A stretch of 64,000 nt of DNA from CAIYRG01 sp965247505 (GCA_965247505.1 OZ252020.1:3658001-3722000); one strand, 5' to 3'; numbered from the stretch's first letter, positions 52,215-62,708 are shown. A program made the numbers and translations. The notes: a model not told the origin generated them from the letters alone.

Positions 52215-54152
52215 ATGTATACCGCGATTGTATTTCTTCCACTGCTTGGTGCGCTTGTTGCGGGTCTTTCAGGCCGGCTCATTGGCGCACGCGGGGCAGA
52301 AATCGTCACGACTGCGCTGCTATTCGTTTCGGCGTTTTTGTCCTGTGTGGCGTTTGTGGATGTGGGTCTTGCCGGAAATGTGCAAACGGTTCCGATTGCC
52401 AATTGGGTTACGTCGGATAGTTTTGTGGTCGATTGGGCGCTGCGGATAGATACGCTGACCGTGGTCATGCTTGTGGTTGTGAACGGCGTTTCTTCGCTAG
52501 TACATCTTTATTCCATCGGCTACATGCATGACGATCCCAGTCGCCCCCGTTTTTTCGCCTATTTGTCGTTATTTACGTTCGCCATGCTGATGTTGGTGAC
52601 CGCCGACAATTTTCTGCAAATGTTTTTTGGCTGGGAAGGCGTCGGTCTCGCTTCTTATTTGCTCATTGGTTTTTGGTATCAAAAGCCTTCGGCCAATGCT
52701 GCGGCGATCAAGGCCTTCATTGTCAATCGGGTAGGCGACTTTGGATTTGCCCTTGGCGTGTTCGGCGTTTTCTTTGTTTTTGGCACACTCGATTTCACCG
52801 CTGTTTTTGAAATGGCCGCAGGCATGGAGGGTGAGAGTTTTCTCTTTGCCGGATTTGATGTCGATACCCTCACTACGCTTTGCATACTTCTTTTCATCGG
52901 AGCGATGGGAAAGTCGGCGCAGTTATTTCTTCACACCTGGCTCCCGGACGCGATGGAAGGACCTACGCCGGTCTCTGCGCTGATCCATGCCGCGACCATG
53001 GTCACCGCCGGTGTGTTTCTGGTTTGCCGTTGCTCGCCACTTTTTGAGCATGCCCCGATCGCGCTTAATGTCGTCGCAATTGTGGGCGCGAGCACAGCAT
53101 TTTTTGCGGCCTCGGTCGCGCTTTTCCAGAACGACATCAAGCGGGTCATCGCCTATTCGACTTGCTCGCAGCTGGGTTACATGTTTTTTGCCGCCGGCGT
53201 CTCGGCCTATGGCGCGGCCATGTTCCATTTGTTTACCCATGCCTTTTTCAAAGCGCTTCTCTTTCTTGGCGCGGGCTCGGTCATCCACGCAATGCATCAC
53301 GAGCAGGACATGCGCCATATGGGCGGCTTGATGAAGTATATCCCGGCAACTTGGGTGATGATGCTTATTGGAACGGTCGCAATCACCGGTCTTGGCATTC
53401 CAGTGCTCGGCTTCGGAGCCTCTGGCTTCTATTCCAAAGACATGATCATTGAATCTGCTTTCGCCGCCCAGACGCCAGTTGGCAATTATGCATTTGCTAT
53501 TGGTGTGCTTGCGGCGGCCATGACCTCGTTTTATTCCTGGCGCCTGATGTTCATGACCTTCCACGGCAATTACCGTGGCGATCCGCATCACCAGGACCAT
53601 ATTCTTGAATCGCCTTGGGTGATGCGTATACCTCTAATTGTTTTGAGCGTGGGTTCGTTGCTTGCCGGAGCAATATTTTATTCGATGTTTGTCGGCGAGA
53701 ATATGTTGGCGTTTTGGAATGGCGCGCTTGAGCTGCACGAGGAAGAGCATCACGAGTTCCCGCTATGGGTGTTATTCGCGCCGGTGATCGCGACTCTGAT
53801 TGGCCTGTACATCGCCTATCAGTACTACATCAGACATCCGGAGCGGCCTGCAAAACTGGCGGCAAAGTATTCCACGCTCTATCTCTTCCTCTACAACAAA
53901 TGGTATTTCGACGAGCTGTATGATTTCCTGTTTGTGCGTCCCGCAAAGGCGCTTGGTCGCTTTTTGTGGAAGAAAGGCGATGGCGCGATCATCGACGGGC
54001 TGGGGCCGGATGGAATTTCGGCGCGGGTTCTCGAGGCGGCCAAAGGCGCGGTGCGCCTACAGTCGGGTTATATCTATCATTACGCATTTGCGATGCTGCT
54101 AGGCGCTACGGCGCTCGTGACTTGGTTCCTTTTCTATCCGCCGGGGAATTAA
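52215..54152 (+). CDS. nuoL: NADH-quinone oxidoreductase subunit L
   Basis: A 645-residue ND5-type antiporter-like subunit at the distal end of the membrane arm, with about 14 core helices plus the C-terminal lateral helix. Signatures: FFGWEGVGLASYLLIGFWY (conserved Glu), HTWLPDAMEGPTPVSALIHA, and FQNDIKRVIAYSTCSQLGYM with the key lysine. The lateral-helix and final TM region is present at about residues 520-640. Confidence 0.97.
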   Translation: MYTAIVFLPLLGALVAGLSGRLIGARGAEIVTTALLFVSAFLSCVAFVDVGLAGNVQTVPIANWVTSDSFVVDWALRIDTLTVVMLVVVNGVSSLVHLYSIGYMHDDPSRPRFFAYLSLFTFAMLMLVTADNFLQMFFGWEGVGLASYLLIGFWYQKPSANAAAIKAFIVNRVGDFGFALGVFGVFFVFGTLDFTAVFEMAAGMEGESFLFAGFDVDTLTTLCILLFIGAMGKSAQLFLHTWLPDAMEGPTPVSALIHAATMVTAGVFLVCRCSPLFEHAPIALNVVAIVGASTAFFAASVALFQNDIKRVIAYSTCSQLGYMFFAAGVSAYGAAMFHLFTHAFFKALLFLGAGSVIHAMHHEQDMRHMGGLMKYIPATWVMMLIGTVAITGLGIPVLGFGASGFYSKDMIIESAFAAQTPVGNYAFAIGVLAAAMTSFYSWRLMFMTFHGNYRGDPHHQDHILESPWVMRIPLIVLSVGSLLAGAIFYSMFVGENMLAFWNGALELHEEEHHEFPLWVLFAPVIATLIGLYIAYQYYIRHPERPAKLAAKYSTLYLFLYNKWYFDELYDFLFVRPAKALGRFLWKKGDGAIIDGLGPDGISARVLEAAKGAVRLQSGYIYHYAFAMLLGATALVTWFLFYPPGN

Positions 54153-54155
54153 GAA

Positions 54156-55676
54156 ATGAGCTGGCCAATCCTCTCACTCATTACATTTATTCCTTCGCTC
54201 GGTGCGCTGGCGATTCTTGCCATGCGGGGCGAACAGGCGGCTGAAAATATCCGTCGTATCGCATTGGGATCAACACTGCTTACGTTTGTTCTCTCGATTC
54301 TTCTCGTTCTACAATTCGACGGCAGCACGGCCGACCTCCAGTTTGTCGAGGATCTTGCCTGGCTTGGCGGCGGCATAAACTACCGCATGGGCGTGGACGG
54401 GATTTCCGTCCTGTTCGTGCTTCTGACCGCCTTTCTGATGCCGTTCTGCATTTTGGCAAGCTGGACAACGATTACCGAGCGTGTTGCGGAATATATGATC
54501 GCCTTCCTCGTGCTTGAAACGCTGATGATCGGCGTTTTTTGCGCGCTCGATTTGGTCCTTTTCTATGTTTTCTTCGAGGGCGGCCTAATCCCGATGTTCC
54601 TTATCATTGGGGTGTGGGGCGGGCAGCGACGCGTCTATGCTAGTTTCAAATTTTTTCTTTACACGCTGCTCGGCTCGGTTCTGATGCTGCTCGCCATCAT
54701 GGCGATCTATTGGCACACGGACACAACCGACATCACGCTACTGTTGAGCGGCGATCACAACATTCCGGTTTCAATCCAGCCCTGGTTGTGGTTCGCATTT
54801 TTTGCATCTTTTGCAGTCAAATTGCCGATGTGGCCTGTTCATACTTGGCTACCGGATGCGCATGTCGAGGCGCCGACCGCGGGATCGGTTATTCTTGCCG
54901 GTATTCTGTTGAAGATGGGTGGTTACGGCTTTCTACGCTTCTCTTTGCCGATGTTCCCCGAAGCAAGCGCCGATTTCGCGCCGCTCGTATTTGTCTTGTC
55001 GCTCATTGCGATCGTCTACACATCGCTCGTTGCGCTAGCGCAGGAGGACATCAAGAAACTGATCGCCTATTCCTCGGTAGCCCATATGGGTTTGGTGACC
55101 CTCGGTATATTCACCTTCAATCATCAAGGAATTGAGGGTGGCGTGTTCCAAATGCTTAGCCACGGAATCGTCTCAGCCGCCTTGTTCCTTTGCGTCGGCG
55201 TTGTTTATGACCGCATGCACACAAGGCTAATCGCCGACTATGGCGGGCTGGTGAATCGTATGCCGGTCTATGCCGCCTGCTTCATGGTTTTCACCCTGGC
55301 CAATGTAGGCCTTCCCGGTACCAGCGGCTTTATCGGCGAGTTTCTGACCTTGCTCGGTGCCTTCCGGGTTAACTCCTGGCTGGCGATTATTGGGGCAACC
55401 GGCGTGATTCTTTCGGCAGCCTACGCGTTGTGGCTCTATCGCCGGGTGATCTTCGGAACGCTTGAAAAGGCCAATCTACAATCCATTCTAGACCTCAATC
55501 TGCGCGAGAAAGTTATCCTCTTTCCTTTGGTGTTTTTTACCATCGCGCTCGGGGTTTATCCAAAGCCGGTCTTCGACATCACGAACGCTTCGGTCGCGAA
55601 TTTGGTTGAGTTCCATGAGGCCGGTCTGCAGCGTGCGGCACTGGAAGCGGCGGATATTGCGGAGGGCACGCCGTGA
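54156..55676 (+). CDS. nuoM: NADH-quinone oxidoreductase subunit M
   Basis: A 506-residue ND4-type antiporter-like subunit. Signatures: FYVFFEGGLIPMFLIIGVWG with the conserved Glu, HTWLPDAHVEAPTAGSVILA, and LAQEDIKKLIAYSSVAHMG with the conserved lysine. The stop overlaps the GTG start of nuoN by 4 nt. Confidence 0.97.
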   Translation: MSWPILSLITFIPSLGALAILAMRGEQAAENIRRIALGSTLLTFVLSILLVLQFDGSTADLQFVEDLAWLGGGINYRMGVDGISVLFVLLTAFLMPFCILASWTTITERVAEYMIAFLVLETLMIGVFCALDLVLFYVFFEGGLIPMFLIIGVWGGQRRVYASFKFFLYTLLGSVLMLLAIMAIYWHTDTTDITLLLSGDHNIPVSIQPWLWFAFFASFAVKLPMWPVHTWLPDAHVEAPTAGSVILAGILLKMGGYGFLRFSLPMFPEASADFAPLVFVLSLIAIVYTSLVALAQEDIKKLIAYSSVAHMGLVTLGIFTFNHQGIEGGVFQMLSHGIVSAALFLCVGVVYDRMHTRLIADYGGLVNRMPVYAACFMVFTLANVGLPGTSGFIGEFLTLLGAFRVNSWLAIIGATGVILSAAYALWLYRRVIFGTLEKANLQSILDLNLREKVILFPLVFFTIALGVYPKPVFDITNASVANLVEFHEAGLQRAALEAADIAEGTP

Positions 55677-57118
55677 ACCTCGCAGCGCAGAACGTCGATC
55701 TATTGATGCCCGAATTCATTATGGCGCTCGGCGGCATGGCACTCTTAATGCTGGGCGTGTTCATGGGCGATCGCTCGCAGCGCTTGGTGGCGAACCTTGC
55801 CGTGGCGCTCATGCTGGCGACCTCAGCTTGGATTATTCTCAACATCGGCGATGGTCGTCTCAGCGTCTTCGGTGACGCCTTTCAGATCGACGATTTCGCG
55901 CGCTTTGTGAAGCTGATTGCCCTGCTTGGCGCTGCACTCGTTCTCGTCATGTCGCAAAGCTATGTACAGCGCCGCGGCATGGGACAGTTCGAATTTCCCG
56001 TTCTTGTCGTCTTCGCAGTACTCGGCATGATGCTGATGATTTCCGCCTCGGATTTTTTGACGCTCTATATGGGCATAGAGCTTCAAAGCCTTGCGCTGTA
56101 CGTGCTTGCCGCATTTAGGCGCGACAGTATCCGCTCGACCGAAGCCGGCCTGAAATATTTTGTCTTGGGCGCGTTGTCCTCGGGAATAATGCTTTACGGA
56201 ATTTCGTTCATCTATGGCTTTTCCGGTTCGACCGCATTCTCCGATGTTGCTGCGGCCGCGACGGGTGAGGGTTTATCGCTTGGGATTGTATTTGGTCTCG
56301 TATTTCTTACCGTCGGACTTGCCTTCAAGATTTCTGCCGTCCCATTCCATATGTGGACGCCGGACGTCTATGAAGGCGCGCCGACGCCGATTACGGCTTT
56401 CTTCGCGGTCTCGCCGAAAGCTGCTGCCCTTGCGCTGTTCGTTCGCACCATGATTTCCGCTTTTCCCGAGGCAATCGAGCAATGGGGACAGATCATTGTC
56501 TTTATTTCCATTCTTTCCATGTCGCTCGGCGCGGTCGCTGCGATAGGCCAAAACAATATTAAGCGCCTGATGGCCTACAGCTCTATCGGCCATATGGGGT
56601 TCGCTCTGGTCGGCTTAGCCGCAGGGACGGAGGCCGGTATCAAAGGCGTGCTCATCTATCTCGCCATTTATGTCGTAACAAACATCGGCGTCTTCGCTTG
56701 CATTCTTTCGATGCGCCGTGGCGAGGAAATGACCGAAAACATTTCCGATCTTGCAGGTATCGCGCGCGCGCGCCCGGGCTTTGCTTTTGCACTCGCCATG
56801 TTGATGTTTTCGCTTGCCGGCATTCCGCCGTTGGCTGGCTTTTTTGCGAAATGGTATGTGTTCTTGGCAGCCATCCAAACCGGGCTTTATCCGCTGGCCG
56901 TAATCGGTGTTATCGCCAGTGTCGTTGGCGCGTTTTACTATCTGCGCATTGTTAAAGTCATGTATTTTGACGAACCCGGCGCCCCGTTGGAGTCGAAGAT
57001 GGAGCCACGCCTCTCCGCAATTTTGACGGCGTCTACAGTGTTCACCATTCTCTTCATTGCCTTCGCCCGGCTTTTAGAAGTGCCGGCTGAGGCGGCAGCT
57101 GCCTCGTTGTTTCAGTGA
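55673..57118 (+). CDS. nuoN: NADH-quinone oxidoreductase subunit N
   Basis: A 481-residue ND2-type antiporter-like subunit. Signatures: LYMGIELQSLALYVLAAF, FHMWTPDVYEGAPTPITAFF, and IGQNNIKRLMAYSSIGHMG. GTG start in an overlap with nuoM; the stop overlaps the GTG start of birA by 4 nt, so translation runs on into the biotin ligase gene. Confidence 0.97.
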   Translation: MNLAAQNVDLLMPEFIMALGGMALLMLGVFMGDRSQRLVANLAVALMLATSAWIILNIGDGRLSVFGDAFQIDDFARFVKLIALLGAALVLVMSQSYVQRRGMGQFEFPVLVVFAVLGMMLMISASDFLTLYMGIELQSLALYVLAAFRRDSIRSTEAGLKYFVLGALSSGIMLYGISFIYGFSGSTAFSDVAAAATGEGLSLGIVFGLVFLTVGLAFKISAVPFHMWTPDVYEGAPTPITAFFAVSPKAAALALFVRTMISAFPEAIEQWGQIIVFISILSMSLGAVAAIGQNNIKRLMAYSSIGHMGFALVGLAAGTEAGIKGVLIYLAIYVVTNIGVFACILSMRRGEEMTENISDLAGIARARPGFAFALAMLMFSLAGIPPLAGFFAKWYVFLAAIQTGLYPLAVIGVIASVVGAFYYLRIVKVMYFDEPGAPLESKMEPRLSAILTASTVFTILFIAFARLLEVPAEAAAASLFQ

Positions 57119-57837
57119 CGGACATTCGCCGCTTTGATGCGCTTGATTCAACCAATGCAGAGGCAAGCCGTCTTGCCGAAAAGTCTGAGCGTGGGCCGCT
57201 ATGGGTCGTCGCGGCATCGCAAACCAAGGGGCGTGGACGCCGAGGACGCACTTGGATTTCCAAACCCGGAAATCTTTTTGCGAGCCTGCTCGCGGAGATC
57301 GACGCGCCGCTAGAGACTTGCGGGCAGCTATCCTTTGTCGCGGCGCTGGCGGTTGGAGATCTTGTCAGCTTCTATGCTTCGGACGGCGAAGTCACACTGA
57401 AATGGCCGAATGACATTTTACTGAATCGACGAAAGATTGCGGGGATATTGGTTGAAGCCTCATCTTCCGGGGCGGCTTCGCGCATAATCGTCGGGTGCGG
57501 CGTAAATCTTGCCAATCATCCCGACGAGACGGAATTTCCGGCGACCTCGCTGGCCGATGTGATTGGGTATGCGCCTGATCCCGAAGCCGCGCTGGAGCGC
57601 CTCGTCGCTCGCTGGGGCACATGGTATGAGAGTTGGCGAGTGAATGGCTTTGAGCCCATACGGGCAGCTTGGTTAGCGCAAGCAGGGGGCTTAGGGGGAA
57701 AACTGATCGTGCATTTGGCAGATTCGGAGATTGAAGGCGTGTTCGAGAACTTAAGCGATGACGGTGCTCTTCTTCTTCGCGTAAATGGGGGCGGGTTTGA
57801 ACGCATCACCGCCGGCGATGTTTTTTTCTCGAGTTAA
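57115..57837 (+). CDS. birA: Biotin-[acetyl-CoA-carboxylase] ligase
   Basis: A 240-residue biotin protein ligase that attaches biotin to the carrier protein of acetyl-CoA carboxylase via biotinyl-AMP. The active-site loop is QTKGRGRRGRTWISKPGNL (17 residues around GRGRRGR), and KWPNDILLNRRKIAGILVE binds substrate. It lacks the N-terminal DNA-binding HTH of E. coli BirA, so it is a ligase only and not a bio repressor. GTG start in an overlap with nuoN. The nuoN-birA-coaX-rnj order is common in Alphaproteobacteria. Confidence 0.95.
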   Translation: MTDIRRFDALDSTNAEASRLAEKSERGPLWVVAASQTKGRGRRGRTWISKPGNLFASLLAEIDAPLETCGQLSFVAALAVGDLVSFYASDGEVTLKWPNDILLNRRKIAGILVEASSSGAASRIIVGCGVNLANHPDETEFPATSLADVIGYAPDPEAALERLVARWGTWYESWRVNGFEPIRAAWLAQAGGLGGKLIVHLADSEIEGVFENLSDDGALLLRVNGGGFERITAGDVFFSS

Positions 57838-57851
57838 ATAAGGTTTCAAGA

Positions 57852-58634
57852 ATGCTCCTCGCCATCGATGCCGGAAATACAAATATTGTCTTCGCAATAT
57901 GTGAGGGCGATGAGATTCGTGTCCAGTGGCGGACCACGACCAAAGTCAGCCACACCGCTGACGAATATGCCGTCTGGCTGGCGCAACTCTTGAAATTGGA
58001 AGGTCTAGCTTTTGCCGATCTGACGGAAACAATTATCGCGACGGTGGTTCCGGCGGCGTTGTTCGATCTTCGTGATTTTTGCCGACGATATCTTAAATGC
58101 GAGCCTTTATTGGTGGGGGCGCCGGAGGTCGATCTAGGCATCGGCATTAATACGGATCGCCCCACAGCCGTCGGTGCGGACCGCTTGGCCAATGCTGTGG
58201 CTGCGCATGATCGCTATTCTGGCGCAGTTATTGTTGTTGATTTTGGAACCGCAACCAATTTTGACATTGTTGCGGAGAATGGCGATTTCGACGGCAGCGT
58301 GATTGCACCCGGGGTCAATCTCTCTATCGAGGCGCTCCACCAAGCTGCCGCGCTTCTTCCGCGCGTTGCCATCCATCGTGCGCAAAAGGTCATCGGTAAA
58401 GATACTGCCCCCTCTATGCAGTCTGGAATCTATTGGGGTTATGTCGCGCTTATTGAGGGCCTTATTGCCCGCATCAAGGCCGAGTATGGAAAGCCAATGA
58501 CGGTTATTGCCACCGGAGGGCTTGCACATCTTTTCGAAAAGGATATTTCAGCGATCGAAAATATCGAACCTAATCTCACTATTCGCGGCCTGCTTCTGAT
58601 TCACAGGCGCAACGCAGGTGCGAACAAAACCTGA
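57852..58634 (+). CDS. coaX: Type III pantothenate kinase
   Basis: A 260-residue kinase for the first step of CoA synthesis. The ATP-binding phosphate-1 motif is MLLAIDAGNTNIVFAI; GADRLANAVAAHDRY includes the catalytic Asp of the family, VDFGTATNFDIV is the phosphate-2 motif, and IAPGVNLSIEALHQAAALLP is typical of CoaX. The stop overlaps the rnj start by one base (TGATG). Confidence 0.96.
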   Translation: MLLAIDAGNTNIVFAICEGDEIRVQWRTTTKVSHTADEYAVWLAQLLKLEGLAFADLTETIIATVVPAALFDLRDFCRRYLKCEPLLVGAPEVDLGIGINTDRPTAVGADRLANAVAAHDRYSGAVIVVDFGTATNFDIVAENGDFDGSVIAPGVNLSIEALHQAAALLPRVAIHRAQKVIGKDTAPSMQSGIYWGYVALIEGLIARIKAEYGKPMTVIATGGLAHLFEKDISAIENIEPNLTIRGLLLIHRRNAGANKT

Positions 58635-60283
58635 TGGCGCGACTGCCCGCTTCCAACAGTGACGAGCTTGTCTTTCTACCCTTAGGCGGGTCGGGCGAGA
58701 TCGGTATGAATCTCAATTGCTATGGCTTTGGTCCACCCGACGCACGACAATGGATTGTCGTCGATTGTGGCGTCACATTTGGCCGCGAGACCTCAACGCC
58801 CGGCATTGACGTCATCATGCCCGATGCGCGGTTTTTAGAAGAGCATCGCAGTGATCTGCTCGGAATTGTCCTGACCCATGCCCATGAAGACCATCACGGC
58901 GCGGTGGCTCATCTTTGGCCCGCACTGCGCTGTCCCGTCTATGCGACGCCTTTCACCGCGCGGTTATTGCGTGGAAAGCTTGAAGAGGCCGATCTTGTTG
59001 GCCGAGTGAAAGTTAAAGTGGTGCCCCTTGGCGGAAAGCTGAAGCTCGGACCGTTCGAGATGGAATTCATCACTCTTACCCATTCGATTCTGGAACCAAA
59101 TGCGCTTGCTATTCGCACACCCCTGGGCACGATCGTTCACACCGGCGATTGGAAGATCGATCCGGACCCGTTAATCGGAGAGGTGACGGACGATGCCGCG
59201 CTTCGCGCTTTGGGTGACGAAGGCGTTCTTGCCATGGTGTGCGATTCCACTAACGCGCTAGTCTGTGGCGAATCCGGTTCCGAAGCCGACGTGCGCGTTT
59301 CGCTTACCAAACTCATCAAAGAATTAAGAGGGAAGGTCGCCGTCACCTGTTTTGCCTCCAATGTTGCGCGGCTTGAAACTGTTGCCCATGCCGCACGCGC
59401 TGCCGGGCGCGAATTGGTTCTGGTCGGCCGCTCTATGCATAAAATGGTCGAAGCTGCGCGCGAGACCGGCTACCTCAAGGATTTTCCGCGCATACTAGAC
59501 GAGGAGGGGGCGTTACAACTTCCTGCCGACAATATTCTTTACCTATGTACGGGTAGCCAGGGTGAATCCCGAGCCGCGCTGGCGCGCATCGCGCGGGACG
59601 ATCATCGTCATGTGAAGCTTGGTGAGGACGATACGGTCATCTTTTCGTCGCGTGTTATTCCCGGAAACGAAATCAGTATTCACGACATGCAGAACAAGCT
59701 CGCAGCGCTTGGCGTTCAAGTGCTGACGGACGAAGATCATTTCGTCCATGTTTCCGGGCATCCTGCGCGCGAAGAGCTTGCCGAAATGTATCGTTGGGTC
59801 CGACCGCAAATAGCGGTACCGGTTCATGGCGAAATGCGCCACATGACGGCGCATGCGCGATACGCCGAAGAGTTGCAGGTGCCGCAGGCGGTGGTTGTGA
59901 CGAATGGCGACGTGCTGCGCCTTGCGCCGGGGCGCGCGGAAATCATCGACGAGGCGCCCTCAGGGCGTGTCTTTCTCGATGGCCGTTTGATGGTACATGA
60001 GGATGAGGGTTACGCCCGCGCAAGACGAAGCCTCGGCTATGCAGGCTTTATCGGCATAACGCTTGTCTTGGACCGCAAAGGACGTGTCGTGGCGGACCCG
60101 GTATTGCACCTGGAAGGTATCCCCGATGATTTGTTCGAGCCGACCGAAGATGCCGTTTTGCGCGCGGCAAACGGCAAGAAGCGTGGCGATTTGGAAGAAA
60201 ATGTGCGCATCGCAGCACGTAAAGCCGCACATGCGATCTGGGGAAAGAAGCCCATCGTCCGGGTAGAAACCGTAGAGATTTAG
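58634..60283 (+). CDS. rnj: Ribonuclease J
   Basis: A 549-residue metallo-beta-lactamase/beta-CASP ribonuclease with 5'-exo and endo activity in mRNA decay and rRNA maturation. The metal motif is THAHEDHHGAVAHLW; PLGGSGEIGMNLNCYG opens the protein; HTGDWKID and CDSTNAL are further metal or active-site blocks; the beta-CASP histidine is in HVSGHPAREEL and the 3' motif C in VPVHGEMRHM. Alphaproteobacteria commonly carry RNase J besides RNase E. It ends 5 bp from the convergent DUF1801 gene. Confidence 0.95.
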   Translation: MARLPASNSDELVFLPLGGSGEIGMNLNCYGFGPPDARQWIVVDCGVTFGRETSTPGIDVIMPDARFLEEHRSDLLGIVLTHAHEDHHGAVAHLWPALRCPVYATPFTARLLRGKLEEADLVGRVKVKVVPLGGKLKLGPFEMEFITLTHSILEPNALAIRTPLGTIVHTGDWKIDPDPLIGEVTDDAALRALGDEGVLAMVCDSTNALVCGESGSEADVRVSLTKLIKELRGKVAVTCFASNVARLETVAHAARAAGRELVLVGRSMHKMVEAARETGYLKDFPRILDEEGALQLPADNILYLCTGSQGESRAALARIARDDHRHVKLGEDDTVIFSSRVIPGNEISIHDMQNKLAALGVQVLTDEDHFVHVSGHPAREELAEMYRWVRPQIAVPVHGEMRHMTAHARYAEELQVPQAVVVTNGDVLRLAPGRAEIIDEAPSGRVFLDGRLMVHEDEGYARARRSLGYAGFIGITLVLDRKGRVVADPVLHLEGIPDDLFEPTEDAVLRAANGKKRGDLEENVRIAARKAAHAIWGKKPIVRVETVEI

Positions 60284-60288
60284 TTGGG

Positions 60289-60768
60289 CTACGCCCGCTT
60301 TGCCGCGCGTTTCTTACGCGGCGAACCGCCTCGCGCTTTTTCATACATCGCGATGAATTCTTCAACCGACATGGCCGCAACGGACTGGCCGATGACGTCC
60401 AGTGGCAGATCCTCCAGTTTTCTGAAGCGCACGCAGCATTTTCCGACATCCATGCGCTTGTTAGTTTTCTTGTATTCGCGCTCGAACCAGCGGCGCAATT
60501 TTTCGTCGCCATAAATACCCATCAAATAGACCGCCATGTGGTTCTTTTGAGAGGCGAGGGAGACATTGGCCAAAGGCTGCTTGTTATAGGTGTCGGGGAA
60601 GCGTTTTAGCGGCACGATGTAGCTGATCATGCCGTATTGCATGGATTCGACAAATCCTTTGGGGAGGTTTTTGCGGATGACACGCCGCACGACCGAAATC
60701 GCTTTACGCCGCTCGTCCGGCAATTCGTCGAGATAGTCTTTTACCGATATCGCACTGGATGAGACCAT
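60289..60768 (-). CDS. DUF1801-domain protein
   Basis: A 159-residue cytoplasmic protein with the DUF1801 (YdhG-like) pattern: VKDYLDELPDERRKAISVVR near the N-terminus, ESMQYGMISY, HMAVYLMGIYGDEKLRRWF, and GKCCVRFRKLEDLPLDVIG near the C-terminus, followed by a basic tail SPRKKRAAKRA. The fold is shared with proteins annotated as putative iron chaperones of the frataxin-like YdhG type, but biochemical function is not established. It is convergent with rnj. Confidence 0.85.
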   Translation of the reverse strand: MVSSSAISVKDYLDELPDERRKAISVVRRVIRKNLPKGFVESMQYGMISYIVPLKRFPDTYNKQPLANVSLASQKNHMAVYLMGIYGDEKLRRWFEREYKKTNKRMDVGKCCVRFRKLEDLPLDVIGQSVAAMSVEEFIAMYEKARGGSPRKKRAAKRA

Positions 60769-60990
60769 AGGCTTACTCTAACGCAAGTATTATTGCCGCG
60801 TGAACCATTGAAGCGATCACCACCAGGCCACCCAGGCGCTCACAGCCCGGCTAAACTTCGCTTACGCCAATCTTTGGCGACGGCCTCCGATCCGCCGCCC
60901 GTCCAAACCCCTGAAATTAACCACGCTATCGACTTCGCTTGACTAAAAAGCCTTGGGACCAAACACTTTAGGAGGTGATGGAGGTTAAGA

Positions 60991-62654
60991 ATGGTGTGGG
61001 GAAGATTGCTCGCGGCGAGCGCCCTGGCGCTGAGCGCTACGGTGTTTGGCACCGTGCAAGGCGCCGAGGCCGCCAATGGCGCAAACTGGAAGATTTTCAA
61101 AACCGAATGGAGCGCGGAAGACGAGCGCGGCTTCGGCGAGTTTGTCCGCGTCATCGGTGAGAGCGGCTGCAATAGCTCGATCGATTGTTTGCGCTCGCCC
61201 GCCAACCCCTTTCTCGGAGATGACCCAGCTACATTGCGCGTCTTTGCCGATTGCGCCGACTGGCCTATGCCTTGCGCGCCTATTATGCGTGGAAAACCGG
61301 ACTTCCATTTCGTTATGTAAACGGCGTATCGGGCTCGGCCGGTGACATCCGTTTTTCGTCGACCGCCAATCAGCCGCGCTCCAAGCGTGACATTGTCGAT
61401 CATGGCAAGCCGGCCAATGGTGGCACCATCCTCGATGAAATTCGCAATACGGTTTCCACCGCCACCTACCGCACCGATGCCGGCCATGAAGGAAGCGTGT
61501 TTTCGGATTTTTACTCGCCGAAATTGGCCCCGGGCTCGATCCGCGCCGGCACGGTTATCTATGACGTCCACGGCCATGTCGCGATCGTCTTCAAGATCGA
61601 CGAGGACGGGCGCATTCACTACATGGATGCCCACCCCGATCTCAGCGTTACACGCAGCGTTTACGGCGCGCAGTTCGGGCAAAGCCCGGCTCGCCTTGGC
61701 GGCGGCTTCAAGAATTGGCGCCCGGTGCGTCTTGTCGGCGCCACGGAGCGCAGCGATGGAAGCTATGCCGGAGGCCGCATTGTCGCGACGCCTCACTCTG
61801 AAATTGCCGATTATTCGCTTGAGCAATATCACGGCAATGTGCTGGGCACCCGCGGCGACGGACGCGACGCGCAATTTGCCTATAATGATATCCCGCTGAA
61901 GCTCATCGAATATGTCCGGGTGTCCGTGTCCGGCGGCAATATGAGCTACAATCCGGTGTTCGAGCTGCGCGCGACCATGCGCACGCTTTGTAATGATCTT
62001 AGAGATCGCTCGCTCTTCGTTAATATTGCAATCGATGCCGGCATCCACCGCAAAGCACAGCCCGCGCGCCTGCCGGACAATATTTACGGTACCGCCGTTT
62101 GGGAGTGGGAGCTTTATTCCACGCCCTCACGCGATGCACGCATCAAGACGGCATTTGCCGCGTTCCATGAAGATCTTGGGCGCATGATTGAGATGTGGCG
62201 TCAGCGCGATAAGCGCATCATTTATGACGGGCTTTTCCTCGATGAGGATTTGCAGGAAATGTATGCGGAAGAATCCGCCGCCTGCAACATGACCTACCGC
62301 AACTCGAGGGGCACACAGGTCACGCTCAATTTCGATCAGATGGCAAAACGCATTTTCACCATGAGCTTCGATCCCTATCACTGCATTGAGCGCCGCTGGG
62401 GCGCGAGCGATCCGGCCGAACTGGCCTCCTGCGCCGACGATCAAACCAAACAACGCTGGTATCTGGCCGAACAGCGCCTGCGCAACCAAATAGATCGAAC
62501 CTATGACGCGCGAATGGATCACAACGTAGCCGAGCTCGAACAGCAGCCGCGGGGAAGCGGCGTCAATCAGCCGCCGGCTGTGGACGTCAATCATCTGATT
62601 TCCAATGTCGGCTATCGCGTCGAATTCCAGGGCATGAGTCCGGTCGGGCGGTAG
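60991..62654 (+). pseudogene. Exported cysteine-peptidase-like protein, interrupted by a one-base frameshift
   Basis: A strong ribosome site (GGAGG at 60980-60984) precedes ATG 60991 and a signal peptide (MVWGRLLAASALALSATVFG, cleavage near AEA). The frame runs to about codon 91 and then continues in the -1 frame from about 61264 to the stop at 62654. One missing base near 61258-61266 explains this exactly: 1664 bp plus one gives 555 codons. The joined protein reads FADCADW then YALRAYYAWK. The cysteine before that helix and a later GHVAIVFKID strand resemble the Cys and His of NlpC/P60- or CHAP-type papain-fold enzymes, so a periplasmic cysteine peptidase or amidase is possible; this is an inference. 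Codon structure after the break is well preserved, so it is a recent mutation or a sequencing error. Confidence 0.78.
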
Positions 62655-62708
62655 GCGCGGTTCGCGCTACACAACCTCTGCCCTTCTTGGCAAGCCCGGC
62701 TCGGCTGG

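Noticed and set aside
52923..53600. A 225-codon minus-strand frame
   Set aside because: It is antisense to nuoL; His/Arg-rich composition mirrors the hydrophobic plus-strand codons.
60840..62048. A 402-codon open frame on the minus strand
   Set aside because: It is antisense to the frameshifted exported protein, has low-complexity Ala/Arg/Ile composition, no ribosome site and no recognisable domain; it is a shadow of the GC-rich plus-strand codons.
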